From Chloroflexota bacterium (GTDB lineage: Bacteria > Chloroflexota > Limnocylindria > Limnocylindrales > CSP1-4): DNA of 50,108 nucleotides. This document shows, piece by piece, positions 1 through 7,244 of the stretch (position 1 is the first letter of the stretch; every line of letters begins with the position of its first letter). The stretch is taken from assembly GCA_016781485.1 (NCBI GenBank), contig JADDQH010000012.1, positions 1-50,108 of the forward strand. The letters are read 5' to 3'. The position numbers and the translations under genes are program-made. The notes beneath the pieces were generated by a model. The model was given only the letters and a program-made list of their open reading frames with translations. It searched no databases and was not told the DNA's origin.

Positions 1-168
1 CAGGCTCGCGGCCCCGGGGGTCGTCGCAGCGGCGCCCGGCGGCGTCGCCTCCGGGATGTCGGCTGTCGAAGCGGGTGATCTTCCCGCGCCGCCCCCGCCC
101 CCCTGCGCGCACGCCGAGAGGACGAGGAGCGTGGCCAATAGGAGCGCGTGGCGCCCTCGGTAGAACAT
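1..168 (-). CDS. Lipoprotein, N-terminal part only (runs off the window edge)
   Basis: Read leftward from an ATG at 168, this frame stays open to the window edge (56 codons). It starts with a textbook lipoprotein signal: Met-Phe-Tyr-Arg-Gly-Arg, a hydrophobic stretch rich in Leu and Ala, then a lipobox Leu-Ser-Ala-Cys with the lipidated Cys at residue 20. A Gly-rich and Ala/Pro/Thr-rich linker follows, typical of a surface-tethered protein. A GGAGGG ribosome site lies a few bases before the ATG. The mature domain is outside the window, so the function is unknown; a substrate-binding protein or an envelope lipoprotein are both possible. Confidence 0.72.
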   Translation of the reverse strand, partial: MFYRGRHALLLATLLVLSACAQGGGGGAGRSPASTADIPEATPPGAAATTPGAASL

Positions 169-238
169 CGGAAGCCCTCCGCTGCTTCGTTGCTCACCTG
201 CGGCGGCGGGCGGCGGCGCCTGCCGACGCACCGTTGCA

Positions 239-283
239 GGACGCCAGTCGAAGGGGGATCGCCTTCGTCTCCTCCTGGCGTCC
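239..283 (-). promoter_or_regulatory. Compound stem-loop in the leader of the lipoprotein gene
   Basis: Outer arms GGACGCCAG (239-247) and CTGGCGTCC (275-283) pair perfectly over 9 bp. Inner arms CGAAGG (249-254) and CCTTCG (262-267) pair over 6 bp around a 7-base loop. The two stems are joined by an internal loop of 1 and 7 bases. On the transcribed (minus) strand the 7-base side reads GAGGAGA, like a ribosome site. It lies about 70 bases upstream of the lipoprotein start. It may be a regulatory leader or part of a terminator. Confidence 0.45.
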
Positions 284-332
284 CTACACTGTAGTCGATG
301 AGGGATCTCCGGAGGCACTCTCGTCCCTCGGC

Positions 333-349
333 GCCCCCCGTCGGGGGGC
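333..349 (-). terminator. Possible GC-rich terminator hairpin
   Basis: GCCCCCC (333-339) and GGGGGGC (343-349) form a perfect 7-bp stem with a 3-base loop. The outer repeats CTCCGG (307-312) and CCGGAG (353-358) could extend the structure. It lies downstream of the last gene of the leftward hpt operon. There is no T-run, so it would be a non-canonical terminator. Confidence 0.35.
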
Positions 350-506
350 ATTCCGGAGGTCCGGCATGATCCCGAACAGGCGCGGGCCGCTATGCTGCTC
401 GCGGCTCTACCTGGGACCCCGCGATCCTAAACCTCGAGAAGGAAGGATCTTCGGGCGGACATGGCAGCTCGTTGCGCGCGCCGACGGCTGGCGATCGCCG
501 GGTCAC

Positions 507-944
507 TCACCGCGCCGGGCGGCGCACGACGATCTCGATCGTCCCCCACACGATGAGCGCGAGGCCGAGGCCGGCGACCCACAGCCCGAGCGCGCGATCG
601 GGCATGAACAGGCCGAACGTGCGCTCCTGCCGCTGAGCCTGTACCTGCACGATCCGGAGCAGCAGCCCGACGACGCCGATCGCCGCGACGAGCACGAAGG
701 ACGCACCCCGGTCGACGGGGAGCGCGTTTCGATCTCCCGCCGCGTAGGGCAGGAGGATGAGCGCGAGCACGAGGATCGCGGCGATGAACACGAGGATCCC
801 GGCGCCCTCGAACGCGTTCCGCGAAAGCGGTGTGACGGCGTCACCGCCGAGCGTGTACCAGGGCAGGAAGCAACCGACGAGAGCGAGGATGCCGCCGACC
901 GCGACCAGGACCCGTCCGCGCGCGGACGTTCGCCGGTCCATCAC
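507..944 (-). CDS. Small integral membrane protein, function unknown
   Basis: This 145-residue protein has four predicted membrane helices, near residues 12-28, 50-68, 80-98 and 120-138. It ends in a short Arg-rich tail (VVRRPAR) that is probably cytoplasmic. A pattern of Gly-Cys-Phe-Leu-Pro-Trp-Tyr at the end of the first helix is often seen in small bacterial membrane proteins, but no enzymatic motif is visible. It is the last gene of a leftward run with hpt, 76 bases after the hpt stop. The start could be GTG at 944 or ATG at 941. Function unknown. Confidence 0.65.
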   Translation of the reverse strand: MMDRRTSARGRVLVAVGGILALVGCFLPWYTLGGDAVTPLSRNAFEGAGILVFIAAILVLALILLPYAAGDRNALPVDRGASFVLVAAIGVVGLLLRIVQVQAQRQERTFGLFMPDRALGLWVAGLGLALIVWGTIEIVVRRPAR

Positions 945-1020
945 GCCGTCGTGACCGCGAGCAGGCGGAGCGACGGATGCAGGCCCTCAGCCGGTCCTGG
1001 CTTCGGGGCGAGAGACGCCG

Positions 1021-1596
1021 TCACGCGTGGCTGTAGACCTCGGGCTTGAGGACCCCGATGAACGGCAGGTTCCGGTAGACCTCGCCATAGTCCAAGCCGT
1101 AGCCCACGACGAAGCGATCGGGGATCGTGAAGCCGACGTAGTCGATCTGCAGGTCGACGAGCCGCCGCGCGGGCTTGTCCAGCAGCGCACAGATCCGGAT
1201 CGAACGCGGGTTCTTGCCGCGCAGATATCGCAACAGGTAGTTGAGGGTGAGACCGGTGTCGATGATGTCCTCTACGATCAGCACGTCCTTCCCCTCGATC
1301 GACGCGCTGAGGTCCTTCAGGATCCGCACCAGTCCGGAGCTGTCGGTCGCCGTCCCACCGTACGAGCTGACTTCCATGAGGTCGATCTGGAGCGGGATCG
1401 TGACCGCGCGCATCAGGTCCGCCATGAACGGGAGCGATCCCTTCAGCACGCTCACGAGCGTCAGGGGCCGCCCCGCGTAGTCCGCGCTGATCCGCTGGCC
1501 GAGTTCGGCGACCTTCGCCCGGACCTGCTCCTCGGTGACAAGGACCTCGGCGACATCCTCGAACAGGTTCGGGTGACGCTCGGGGAGCGCGGCCAT
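1021..1596 (-). CDS. hpt: Hypoxanthine phosphoribosyltransferase
   Basis: This enzyme salvages hypoxanthine (and usually guanine) by joining it to PRPP to make IMP or GMP in the cytoplasm. The PRPP-binding motif VLIVEDIIDTGLT is at residues 105-117. The SVLKGSLPF segment near residue 49 matches the family's PPi-binding loop, and the C-terminal YVGFTIPDRFVVGYGLDY block is the base-binding part. Its 191 residues are slightly longer than the usual 175-185. The ATG at 1596 follows the upstream PD-(D/E)XK-like gene by 12 bases, so the genes are co-transcribed. IMP is also made by PurH, encoded at 21.6 kb. Confidence 0.95.
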   Translation of the reverse strand: MAALPERHPNLFEDVAEVLVTEEQVRAKVAELGQRISADYAGRPLTLVSVLKGSLPFMADLMRAVTIPLQIDLMEVSSYGGTATDSSGLVRILKDLSASIEGKDVLIVEDIIDTGLTLNYLLRYLRGKNPRSIRICALLDKPARRLVDLQIDYVGFTIPDRFVVGYGLDYGEVYRNLPFIGVLKPEVYSHA

Positions 1597-1608
1597 CGGC
1601 CGGAAGCG

Positions 1609-2067
1609 TCAGCGAATGCCGGCGGGGAAGGACGGCGCGTCAGGCGGAACCTGCTGCGCGGTCGCGGTCGGCAGCGTGATACCACGCCCCGGCTTGGGAC
1701 GTGGCGGCGTCTGTCCCTCGAGTCCCATGAGAGACGCGACGACGTCGACCCGCCCGTATTTCAGCATCAACGCTCTGAAGTCCTTCGCGTACAGCAGTTT
1801 CACCCGGAGCTCGGGATACAGCTCGCGAAGGCGCCGCAGCTTCCGGTTCTTGCGGCGTACGAGGCTCTGCCGGAGCGTCGTCAGCTCGACATAGAGGTCG
1901 AGCTCGGGGAGATAGAAGTCGGGCGAGAACGACTCCACGACCTTCCCGTCAAGGTTCCACAGGATCGGGAATCTCCGGGGCTCGTATTCCCAGCGCACTT
2001 GGTAGTAGTCGAGGATCCGAGCCAGCTCCGCCTCGCTGGCGTGGGCGAAGATCGGGCTGGCCGTCAC
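1609..2067 (-). CDS. PD-(D/E)XK nuclease-like protein next to hpt
   Basis: The 152-residue protein has a core resembling the restriction-endonuclease fold. A strand-loop FPILW is followed by FSPDFYLPELDLYVELTT (about residues 47-64), which has the PD and the later acidic residue of PD-(D/E)XK nucleases. Thr stands where the catalytic Lys is expected. A very basic helix (VRRKNRKLRRLRELYP) follows and could bind nucleic acid. The Pro-rich C-terminus looks disordered. It starts at a GTG whose GTGA overlaps the stop of the zinc-ribbon gene, so translation is coupled. Whether it cuts DNA, only binds nucleic acid, or does neither cannot be decided from sequence. Confidence 0.6.
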   Translation of the reverse strand: MTASPIFAHASEAELARILDYYQVRWEYEPRRFPILWNLDGKVVESFSPDFYLPELDLYVELTTLRQSLVRRKNRKLRRLRELYPELRVKLLYAKDFRALMLKYGRVDVVASLMGLEGQTPPRPKPGRGITLPTATAQQVPPDAPSFPAGIR

Positions 2068-2426
2068 GTACCCGACGCGTCGCCGGCGTCGGACGCGCCG
2101 AACAGCGCGCGGAAGTCGCCGTCGAAATCCCGCAGGAACTCGTGCATCTCCAGGATGTCATCGGAATCGACAGGCGCGGCCTCGTCCACCAGGTCCGCCT
2201 CCGCGCGCGGCAGGTCGCCGGCGTCCAGGTGCGCCGATTCGTCCTCGTCAACGTGGACCGTCACGATCGCGACCGCCTCGGCGCCGCAGCTCCGGCACGC
2301 GAGGTCCACGAAGAACAGGTCCTCACGCTGGGCGAGGACGCTGATGCGACTCGTCCGATAGCTGCGGCCGCACGCGCCGCAGGCGAAATCTGCGAGTTGG
2401 GTGCGGAGCCATTCGGTGCCTTCCAT
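2064..2426 (-). CDS. Small zinc-ribbon protein
   Basis: This 120-residue protein has two Cys-x2-Cys knuckles, CGAC near residue 16 and CRSC near residue 44. Together they would bind one zinc. The rest is strongly acidic (many Asp and Glu), suggesting a soluble adaptor and not a DNA binder. It is the first gene of the leftward operon ending at 507. Its GTGA overlap with the next gene suggests the two products are made in similar amounts. A possible -10 box, TAGACT, lies 8 bases before the ATG. Function unknown. Confidence 0.65.
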   Translation of the reverse strand: MEGTEWLRTQLADFACGACGRSYRTSRISVLAQREDLFFVDLACRSCGAEAVAIVTVHVDEDESAHLDAGDLPRAEADLVDEAAPVDSDDILEMHEFLRDFDGDFRALFGASDAGDASGT

Positions 2427-2434
2427 CTCGCAAG

Positions 2435-2440
2435 AGTCTA
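2435..2440 (-). promoter_or_regulatory. Possible -10 box (TAGACT) of the zinc-ribbon/hpt operon
   Basis: On the minus strand TAGACT ends 8 bases before the ATG at 2426, so the transcript would start at or just before the start codon. No good -35 box is seen at the usual distance. It matches other TAnnnT boxes placed just before starts in this window. Confidence 0.4.
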
Positions 2441-2525
2441 GCGGGTCGTCCCGTCACTCTTCGGCGAGGCCAGTCGACCGAGCGCGCCCGGAGAGTCTTT
2501 CGGCCGCCGTCGGTCCGTCCCGCGG

Positions 2526-2548
2526 CAGGGTGGTATACTCCCACCCTG
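2526..2548 (+). promoter_or_regulatory. Promoter and likely operator of the CsoR-type repressor
   Basis: CAGGGTGG (2526-2533) and CCACCCTG (2541-2548) are perfect 8-bp inverted arms. The 7-base centre holds TATACT (2534-2539), a strong -10 box, with TGG before it giving an extended -10 (TGn). A repressor bound to the dyad would cover the promoter. GC tracts flanking an A/T core are the known pattern for CsoR/RcnR-family sites, so autoregulation by the protein encoded just downstream is the simplest reading. Confidence 0.6.
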
Positions 2549-2580
2549 TATCGCTCTTCCTATCCGACCAGGGGACGCAC

Positions 2581-3036
2581 GTGACGGCCGAACGGGCGAA
2601 GACATCTGCTGCTCGCGCGCCGGACACGCGCGGCGCTGGCCGCGCCGACCGCGCAGCGGAGCCCGGGCTCATGGAAGCGAACGAGCCGTCCAGCGGCCGG
2701 AAGCCCGGGCGCGCGGGCGACGAGTCGTTCCGCCACAGCTACACCAAGGATCGCGTCCAGCTGCTTCGCCGGCTGTCGCGTCTCGAGGGACAGGTCCGGG
2801 GCGTCGCCCGGATGATCGAGCGGGACGAGTACTGCATCGACATCCTGCAGCAGACCGCCGCGCTTCGAGCTGCGGTCGACTCCGTCGCGCTGCTGATCCT
2901 GGAGGATCACGTGGCGGGCTGCCTCAGGACCGCGGTCGACACCGGGGACGCCGAGGCCTACACCGAAGAGGTCATGGAAGTCGTCCGAAGGAGCCTGGGG
3001 AGACCCGTCAGAGCGACACGGCCCACCCCCGACTGA
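2581..3036 (+). CDS. CsoR/FrmR-family metal- or aldehyde-sensing repressor
   Basis: The C-terminal 90 residues are a CsoR-like four-helix protein: DRVQLLRRLSRLEGQVRGV opens the first helix. Likely ligands are the Cys of EYCIDIL and the His and Cys of the later DHVAGC. This Cys/His/Cys set is the one used for Cu(I) by CsoR. A disordered N-terminal extension of about 55 residues is unusual; a second possible start is ATG at 2671, which would remove half of it. The GTG at 2581 was chosen because AGGGGA precedes it by 6 bases. No copper exporter or formaldehyde gene is adjacent, so the ligand and targets are unknown. Its promoter carries a matching dyad. Confidence 0.8.
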   Translation: MTAERAKTSAARAPDTRGAGRADRAAEPGLMEANEPSSGRKPGRAGDESFRHSYTKDRVQLLRRLSRLEGQVRGVARMIERDEYCIDILQQTAALRAAVDSVALLILEDHVAGCLRTAVDTGDAEAYTEEVMEVVRRSLGRPVRATRPTPD

Positions 3037-3520
3037 GCTCCCGCCCGTGGGCGCGACTGCGCCGCCGCGGCATCGACGCGCCTCCCCGGAGCGGGTTTTC
3101 CACCCAACCGGGCGCTGGTCGTCTCCTCCATCCACATCTTCCACGCGCGGCCTCCCCGTTCCCGGCTTGTGGAAAAACGGGTTGACCGAGCCGGCGGAAC
3201 GTGCGAACACTGCCCCTCTGCACCGCGGGCGCCGGAGACGGGGCTCGCGACCGAGTACGGTAACGGGGTCCCCGAAGCGATCGGCGAGAGCCGTTCGGCG
3301 AACCGACGGGGCTTCGGAAAACCGAAAGGTCAGTGGTGCCACGAACGTCCGTTGGGAGCGGCGACGCGGAGACGAGCGCAAGCGACTCCTGCTGCCGCGG
3401 CCCCGCTCCCGACGCGGCCTCCCAGCGGCTCCGGTCCCCGGCGGTCCCCTCGGCTGCTCCGCCGCGGTGCGTCGTCGTCGGCAACGAAGCGCGCGCGCAT
3501 CGGCCCGGTCGCGGCAGTGC
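3037..3520. other. 484 bp gap before rsmG, with two DnaA-box-like sites
   Basis: The frame ahead of rsmG is open here, but its translation is Arg/Pro/Ser-rich and not protein-like, so it is not called as a gene. TTTTCCACC lies at 3096-3104 (+) and TTTTCCACA at 3168-3176 (-). They differ from the DnaA consensus TTATCCACA by two and one bases. A small hairpin TTCGG-AAAA-CCGAA lies near 3314-3327. No dnaA, dnaN or parAB gene is in the window, so an origin is only a possibility. No RNA gene was recognised. Confidence 0.35.
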
Positions 3521-4390
3521 ATGGCGAGCACGGTGAACGAGAGGCTGGATCGGCGTCCACTCCTCCCGACCGAGACGACCGAGCTTCCAGCCCTGCCGCC
3601 GGCCTTTCACCAGACGCTCGAGTCGGCGCTCTCGCAGCTCGGCGAGGTCCTATCGCCGGGCGCGCTGGCGGCCGTCGAAACGCACGCTCGGCTGCTCGTC
3701 GCGTGGAGCGCGTCGATCAACCTGACGGGACGCCGCGCGCCCGAGGAGGTCGCGCTGGAGCATGTCGCGGACAGCCTGGCGGCCCTCCCGTTGCTGCGCG
3801 AGCTTCGGCGTCCACCCGCTCCAGGCGCCCGTGACCGCCCTCTTTCGCTGCTCGACCTCGGGAGTGGCGCCGGGTATCCAGGACTTCCGCTCGCGGTCGC
3901 ACTCCCGGTGGCGCGCGCCGCACTCGTCGACTCCATCGGGAAGAAAGCCGCGTTCCTGGCCGTCGCGGCCCGCCTCGCGACCGGCGCGGTGGCAGCAGCC
4001 GGGGAAACGGCGCCGATCCTGGAGGTCCGTTCCGAGCGCGCCGAGGCACTCGCCCGGGAACCGGCGCAACGCCAACGCTGGGACGTCCTCGTCGCGCGTG
4101 CCGTGGCCGCCCTCCCCGAACTGGTCGAGCTGGCCCTGCCGCTCGTGCGGACCGGTGGCCATCTCGTCGCCTGGAAGCGCGACGATGAGGCGGGGTCCCT
4201 CGAGCGGGAGCTCGGCGCCGCGCGCCGGGCGTTGGAACGGGTGGGCGGCTCGATGGAGGGCGTGCGCGTCGAAGCCGTCCCGATCGAAGGCCTTCGCGAC
4301 CACCGGCTCGTGGTCGTGCCCAAGATCCGCGCCACCCCCGCACGCTACCCGCGCCCTCCGGCCGAACGCCGGCGCCTCCTGCTAACCTGA
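3521..4390 (+). CDS. rsmG: 16S rRNA (guanine-527-N7)-methyltransferase RsmG
   Basis: RsmG uses S-adenosylmethionine to methylate N7 of G527 in 16S rRNA. The SAM-binding motif LLDLGSGAGYPGLPLA is near residues 108-123. The catalytic-side block ARAVAALPELVELALPL and the following GGHLVAWK strand are typical of the family. At 289 residues it is longer than the usual 210-240, because of an N-terminal extension and an Arg/Pro-rich tail. The first Met after the non-coding-looking upstream sequence is at 3521; a later start would also be compatible with the fold. The metallophosphoesterase follows 4 bases after the stop. Confidence 0.88.
   Translation: MASTVNERLDRRPLLPTETTELPALPPAFHQTLESALSQLGEVLSPGALAAVETHARLLVAWSASINLTGRRAPEEVALEHVADSLAALPLLRELRRPPAPGARDRPLSLLDLGSGAGYPGLPLAVALPVARAALVDSIGKKAAFLAVAARLATGAVAAAGETAPILEVRSERAEALAREPAQRQRWDVLVARAVAALPELVELALPLVRTGGHLVAWKRDDEAGSLERELGAARRALERVGGSMEGVRVEAVPIEGLRDHRLVVVPKIRATPARYPRPPAERRRLLLT
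4383..4388 (+). promoter_or_regulatory. Possible -10 box (TAACCT) before the metallophosphoesterase
   Basis: TAACCT lies at the very end of rsmG and 6 bases before the GTG at 4395. The gene could therefore be transcribed leaderless as well as by read-through from rsmG. No clear -35 box. Confidence 0.25.
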
Positions 4391-4394
4391 CCAC

Positions 4395-5117
4395 GTGCGC
4401 CTCGCCGTCCTGTCGGACATCCACGGGAACCTGGCCGCGCTCGAAGCAGTCCTCTCGGCCCTCGCCCCTTTCGACGCGGTGTGGCAGCTCGGCGACATCG
4501 TGGGATACGGACCCCAGCCGGACGAGGTCATCGAGCGCCTGCGCGCCGTCGGCGCCCAGGGAGTCCGGGGGAACCACGACTCCGCGGCGATCGGACGGAT
4601 CGACGTCGACTGGTTCAACGACGATGCTCGCGCCGCGGTGGAGTGGACAGCCGAGCGGCTCGGGCCTGACGGGCAGCGATGGCTCGGAGAGCTCCCGGAG
4701 CGCCTCGTGGAAGGGGACTTCACGCTGGTCCACGGCAGCCCTCGCGACCCGACGTGGGAGTACGTGTATTCGACCCCGATCGCCCGCGCGTGCTTCATGG
4801 CGTTCGAGACGCCCCATTGCCTCGTGGGCCACACCCACGTGCCGCTCGTCTTCCGGGAGGATGACGGCCGCGTCGAGATGCTGGCGCCCTCGGACGGGTC
4901 ACGGCTTGCGCTCGACGCGCGTCGGACGATCCTCAACCCCGGCAGCGTCGGCCAGCCGCGCGACGGCGATCGGCGCGCCTGCGGCATGGTGCTGGACACG
5001 GACGAGCGCACCGTGGAGTGGCGGCGCGTCGACTACGAGGTAGGCACGACGCAGCAGCGGATGCGCGAGATCGGGCTTCCTGCCCGGCTCGTGGAGCGGC
5101 TCGGACACGGTCTCTAG
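4395..5117 (+). CDS. Calcineurin-like metallophosphoesterase (YfcE/MJ0936 type)
   Basis: This is a 240-residue soluble phosphoesterase of the calcineurin-like fold. All metal-binding motifs are present in order: LSDIHGN (residues 6-12), GDIVGYGP (about 33-40), GNHD (about 59-62), HGSP (about 114-117) and GHTH (about 144-147). Family members act on phosphodiesters or phosphomonoesters with two bound metals; the substrate here is unknown. It starts at GTG 4395, 4 bases after rsmG, with no ribosome site, and a TAACCT box sits 6 bases before it. Confidence 0.85.
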   Translation: MRLAVLSDIHGNLAALEAVLSALAPFDAVWQLGDIVGYGPQPDEVIERLRAVGAQGVRGNHDSAAIGRIDVDWFNDDARAAVEWTAERLGPDGQRWLGELPERLVEGDFTLVHGSPRDPTWEYVYSTPIARACFMAFETPHCLVGHTHVPLVFREDDGRVEMLAPSDGSRLALDARRTILNPGSVGQPRDGDRRACGMVLDTDERTVEWRRVDYEVGTTQQRMREIGLPARLVERLGHGL

Positions 5118-5156
5118 GTCACTCCCCGGACGCACGTAGGCGGAGACGGCGCCCGT

Positions 5157-7169
5157 ATGCCGACGACACAGCAGCCGCTACGCGGACGCAAGCCCGGCGA
5201 TCGCCGCGTCCGGATCGAGCGACCCCACGCCGACTACTTCCGGTGGGAAGCACCCGGAGTCCTCGTCGCCAAGCAGAAGGCGCACCTCGAGCGGCGACCG
5301 CTGGCACGCGCGTGGGCGCGGATCAAGGCACTGCTCATCGGACGGCCGATCGCGACCGAGGCGGAGCTCGAGGAGCGCCTGTCGAAGAAGAAGGCACTCG
5401 CGATCTTCAGCTCCGATGCGATCAGCTCGAGCGCGTACGCCACCGAGGAGATCCTCGGCGCGCTGATCATCGGGGGCACCGCCGCGCTCCTCTTCAGTCT
5501 CGAGATCAGCATCGCGATCGCGGCCCTGCTGGCGATCGTGGCGTTCAGCTACCGGCAGGTCTGCCTCGCGTATCCCACCGGTGGCGGCTCCTATTCCGTC
5601 TCCAAACGGAACTTCGGCCGGAACGCCTCGCTCGTTGCGGCATCGGCGTTGCTCATCGACTACACGCTGACCGTGGCCGTGTCGACCTCCTCGGCCGTGG
5701 AACAGATCGCCTCCGCCGTGCCGTCGCTCGCCCCGGTCAAGGTCGGCATCGGGGTGCTCGCGATCCTGCTCCTGACCCTCGGCAACCTGCGCGGGATCCG
5801 GGAGGCCGGGAACATCTTCGCGCTGCCGACCTACCTGTTCGTGGGCACCGCGCTCCTGATGATCGCGCTGGGGGCCTATCGCATCGTCGTGCTCGGTGAC
5901 GCCGCGGCGGCCCCCGCACTCCAGGCGACCGCAGATGTGACCTCACAGGCCGCGATGGCGATCCTCCTCGTGCGGGCGTTCGCATCCGGCGCGGTCGCAC
6001 TGACGGGAACGGAGGCGATCGCGACAGGCGTCCCGGCGTTCAAGCCCCCCGAGTCACGCAACGCCGCGACGACCTTGATGGTCATGGCGGCACTGCTCGC
6101 GACACTGTTCATCGGCATCACGTTCCTGGCCGTGAACTTCGGGGTCGTCCCGGACGAACACGAGACCGTCGTCGCGCAGGTGGCCAGCCACGTCTACGGC
6201 GAAGGGTCGATCGGGTTCTACCTGTTCCAGACGTTCACCGCACTGCTCCTGTTCCTCGCCGCGAACACGAGCTTTGCGGCGTTCCCGAGGCTCGGGGCGA
6301 TCCTCGCCCAGGACGGGTTCATGCCGCGGCAGTTCGCGTTCCGCGGCGACCGGCTCGCCTTCACGCTCGGCATCGTCATCCTGGGGCTCGTCGCGGCCTC
6401 GCTCGTCGTCGTCGCCGGCGGCGACACGCATGCGCTCATCCCGCTCTACGCGGTCGGCGTGTTCATCGACTTCACCATCAGCCAGGCGGGGATGGTCCGG
6501 CACTGGCTGCACGAGCGGTCGAGCGGGTGGCGGTATCGCATCGCCATCAATGCCTTCGGCGGCCTGTTGACCGCGATCGTCGCGGTGGTCGTCACGACCG
6601 CGAAGGCCCCCGCGTCGCTTGCTGTGCTCCTGCTGATCCCGTTCCTCGTCGTGATGATGCTGTTCATCCGCCGCGAGTACGACAAGCAGACGGCGGAGCT
6701 CGCGCTGCGACCCGAGCAGGTCATCGGGCCCCCTCGGCGCCGTGAGCGCGTCATCATCCCGGTGCCCGGGCTCTCGCGCGCGGTGGTCCAGGCCGTGAAC
6801 TTCGGGCGCTCGCTCGCGGATGACGTCCGGGCGGTCCACGTGACCGAGGACGCCGACGCGGCCGCTGCGTTCCGGCGCGACTGGGAGCGGCAGATCCCGG
6901 GCGTGCCACTCGTGATCGTGGAGTCGCCCTTCCGCGCCGTCGTCCAACCGTTCGTCGCGTACCTCGATGTGATGGCACCCGCCGAGCCCGATCTCATCAC
7001 CATCGTGGTGCTGCCGGAGTACGTGCCCAGACACTGGTGGGACCGACTGCTCTACAACCAGACGTCGAACCGACTCCGGCAGGCCCTGCTCGGCCGACCC
7101 GACACGGTCGTCGCGACGGTTCCGTACCAGCGGGAAAACGAGGCTCTCGCCGCACAGCCGACCCGGTGA
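5157..7169 (+). CDS. APC-superfamily transporter with cytoplasmic C-terminal domain, KimA-like
   Basis: The protein (670 residues) begins with a basic soluble segment of about 80 residues. Next come about 12 membrane helices (roughly 85-500) with the APC signature FSSDAISSSAYATEE and the LAYPTGGGSYSVSKRNFG loop of helix 3. A soluble C-terminal domain of about 170 residues follows. This layout matches the KimA group of K+/H+ symporters and related permeases more than ordinary amino-acid permeases. The next genes encode a universal stress protein and two TrkA/RCK proteins, which supports a role in potassium uptake. The substrate is inferred. A GGAGA ribosome site precedes the ATG by about 10 bases. 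Confidence 0.8.
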   Translation: MPTTQQPLRGRKPGDRRVRIERPHADYFRWEAPGVLVAKQKAHLERRPLARAWARIKALLIGRPIATEAELEERLSKKKALAIFSSDAISSSAYATEEILGALIIGGTAALLFSLEISIAIAALLAIVAFSYRQVCLAYPTGGGSYSVSKRNFGRNASLVAASALLIDYTLTVAVSTSSAVEQIASAVPSLAPVKVGIGVLAILLLTLGNLRGIREAGNIFALPTYLFVGTALLMIALGAYRIVVLGDAAAAPALQATADVTSQAAMAILLVRAFASGAVALTGTEAIATGVPAFKPPESRNAATTLMVMAALLATLFIGITFLAVNFGVVPDEHETVVAQVASHVYGEGSIGFYLFQTFTALLLFLAANTSFAAFPRLGAILAQDGFMPRQFAFRGDRLAFTLGIVILGLVAASLVVVAGGDTHALIPLYAVGVFIDFTISQAGMVRHWLHERSSGWRYRIAINAFGGLLTAIVAVVVTTAKAPASLAVLLLIPFLVVMMLFIRREYDKQTAELALRPEQVIGPPRRRERVIIPVPGLSRAVVQAVNFGRSLADDVRAVHVTEDADAAAAFRRDWERQIPGVPLVIVESPFRAVVQPFVAYLDVMAPAEPDLITIVVLPEYVPRHWWDRLLYNQTSNRLRQALLGRPDTVVATVPYQRENEALAAQPTR

Positions 7170-7230
7170 CTCCGCGATCGGCGCTGACGTGCCGCCGGGA
7201 GCACCACCACTGGGTCGGCGACGCGTGGTG

Positions 7231-7236
7231 TACCCT
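7231..7236 (+). promoter_or_regulatory. Possible -10 box (TACCCT) before the universal stress protein gene
   Basis: TACCCT ends 8 bases before the ATG at 7245 in the gap after the transporter gene. It fits the TAnnnT pattern found before other genes here and suggests a very short leader. No convincing -35 box. Confidence 0.3.
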
Positions 7237-7244
7237 TCCGGCCG

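Larger units (their letters stand above)
169..506. other. Intergenic region rich in inverted repeats
   Basis: No convincing gene lies in these 338 bases. They hold a compound stem-loop (239-283), an 11-base dyad CTACACTGTAG (284-294) and a 7-bp GC hairpin (333-349) bracketed by CTCCGG (307-312) and CCGGAG (353-358). Genes on both sides run leftward. The region should therefore hold the 3' end of the 507-944 operon and the promoter and leader of the lipoprotein gene. No tRNA, T-box or known riboswitch was recognised. Confidence 0.5.

Noticed and set aside
410-430. TGGGACCCCGCG resembling a T-box core
   Set aside because: It does not match the T-box consensus well, no plus-strand gene follows, and no specifier stem is visible.
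75-1049. Long open frame of 324 codons on the plus strand
   Set aside because: It overlaps the better-supported hpt operon genes and the lipoprotein start on the other strand. Its translation is Arg/Pro-rich with no domain, as expected of a GC-rich shadow frame.
3047-3520. N-terminal extension of rsmG by 158 codons
   Set aside because: The added part is low-complexity Arg/Ser/Pro sequence with no homology pattern, and the known RsmG core starts well after 3521.
5118-5156. A c-di-AMP riboswitch before the KimA-like gene
   Set aside because: The gap is only 39 bases, too short for that riboswitch.
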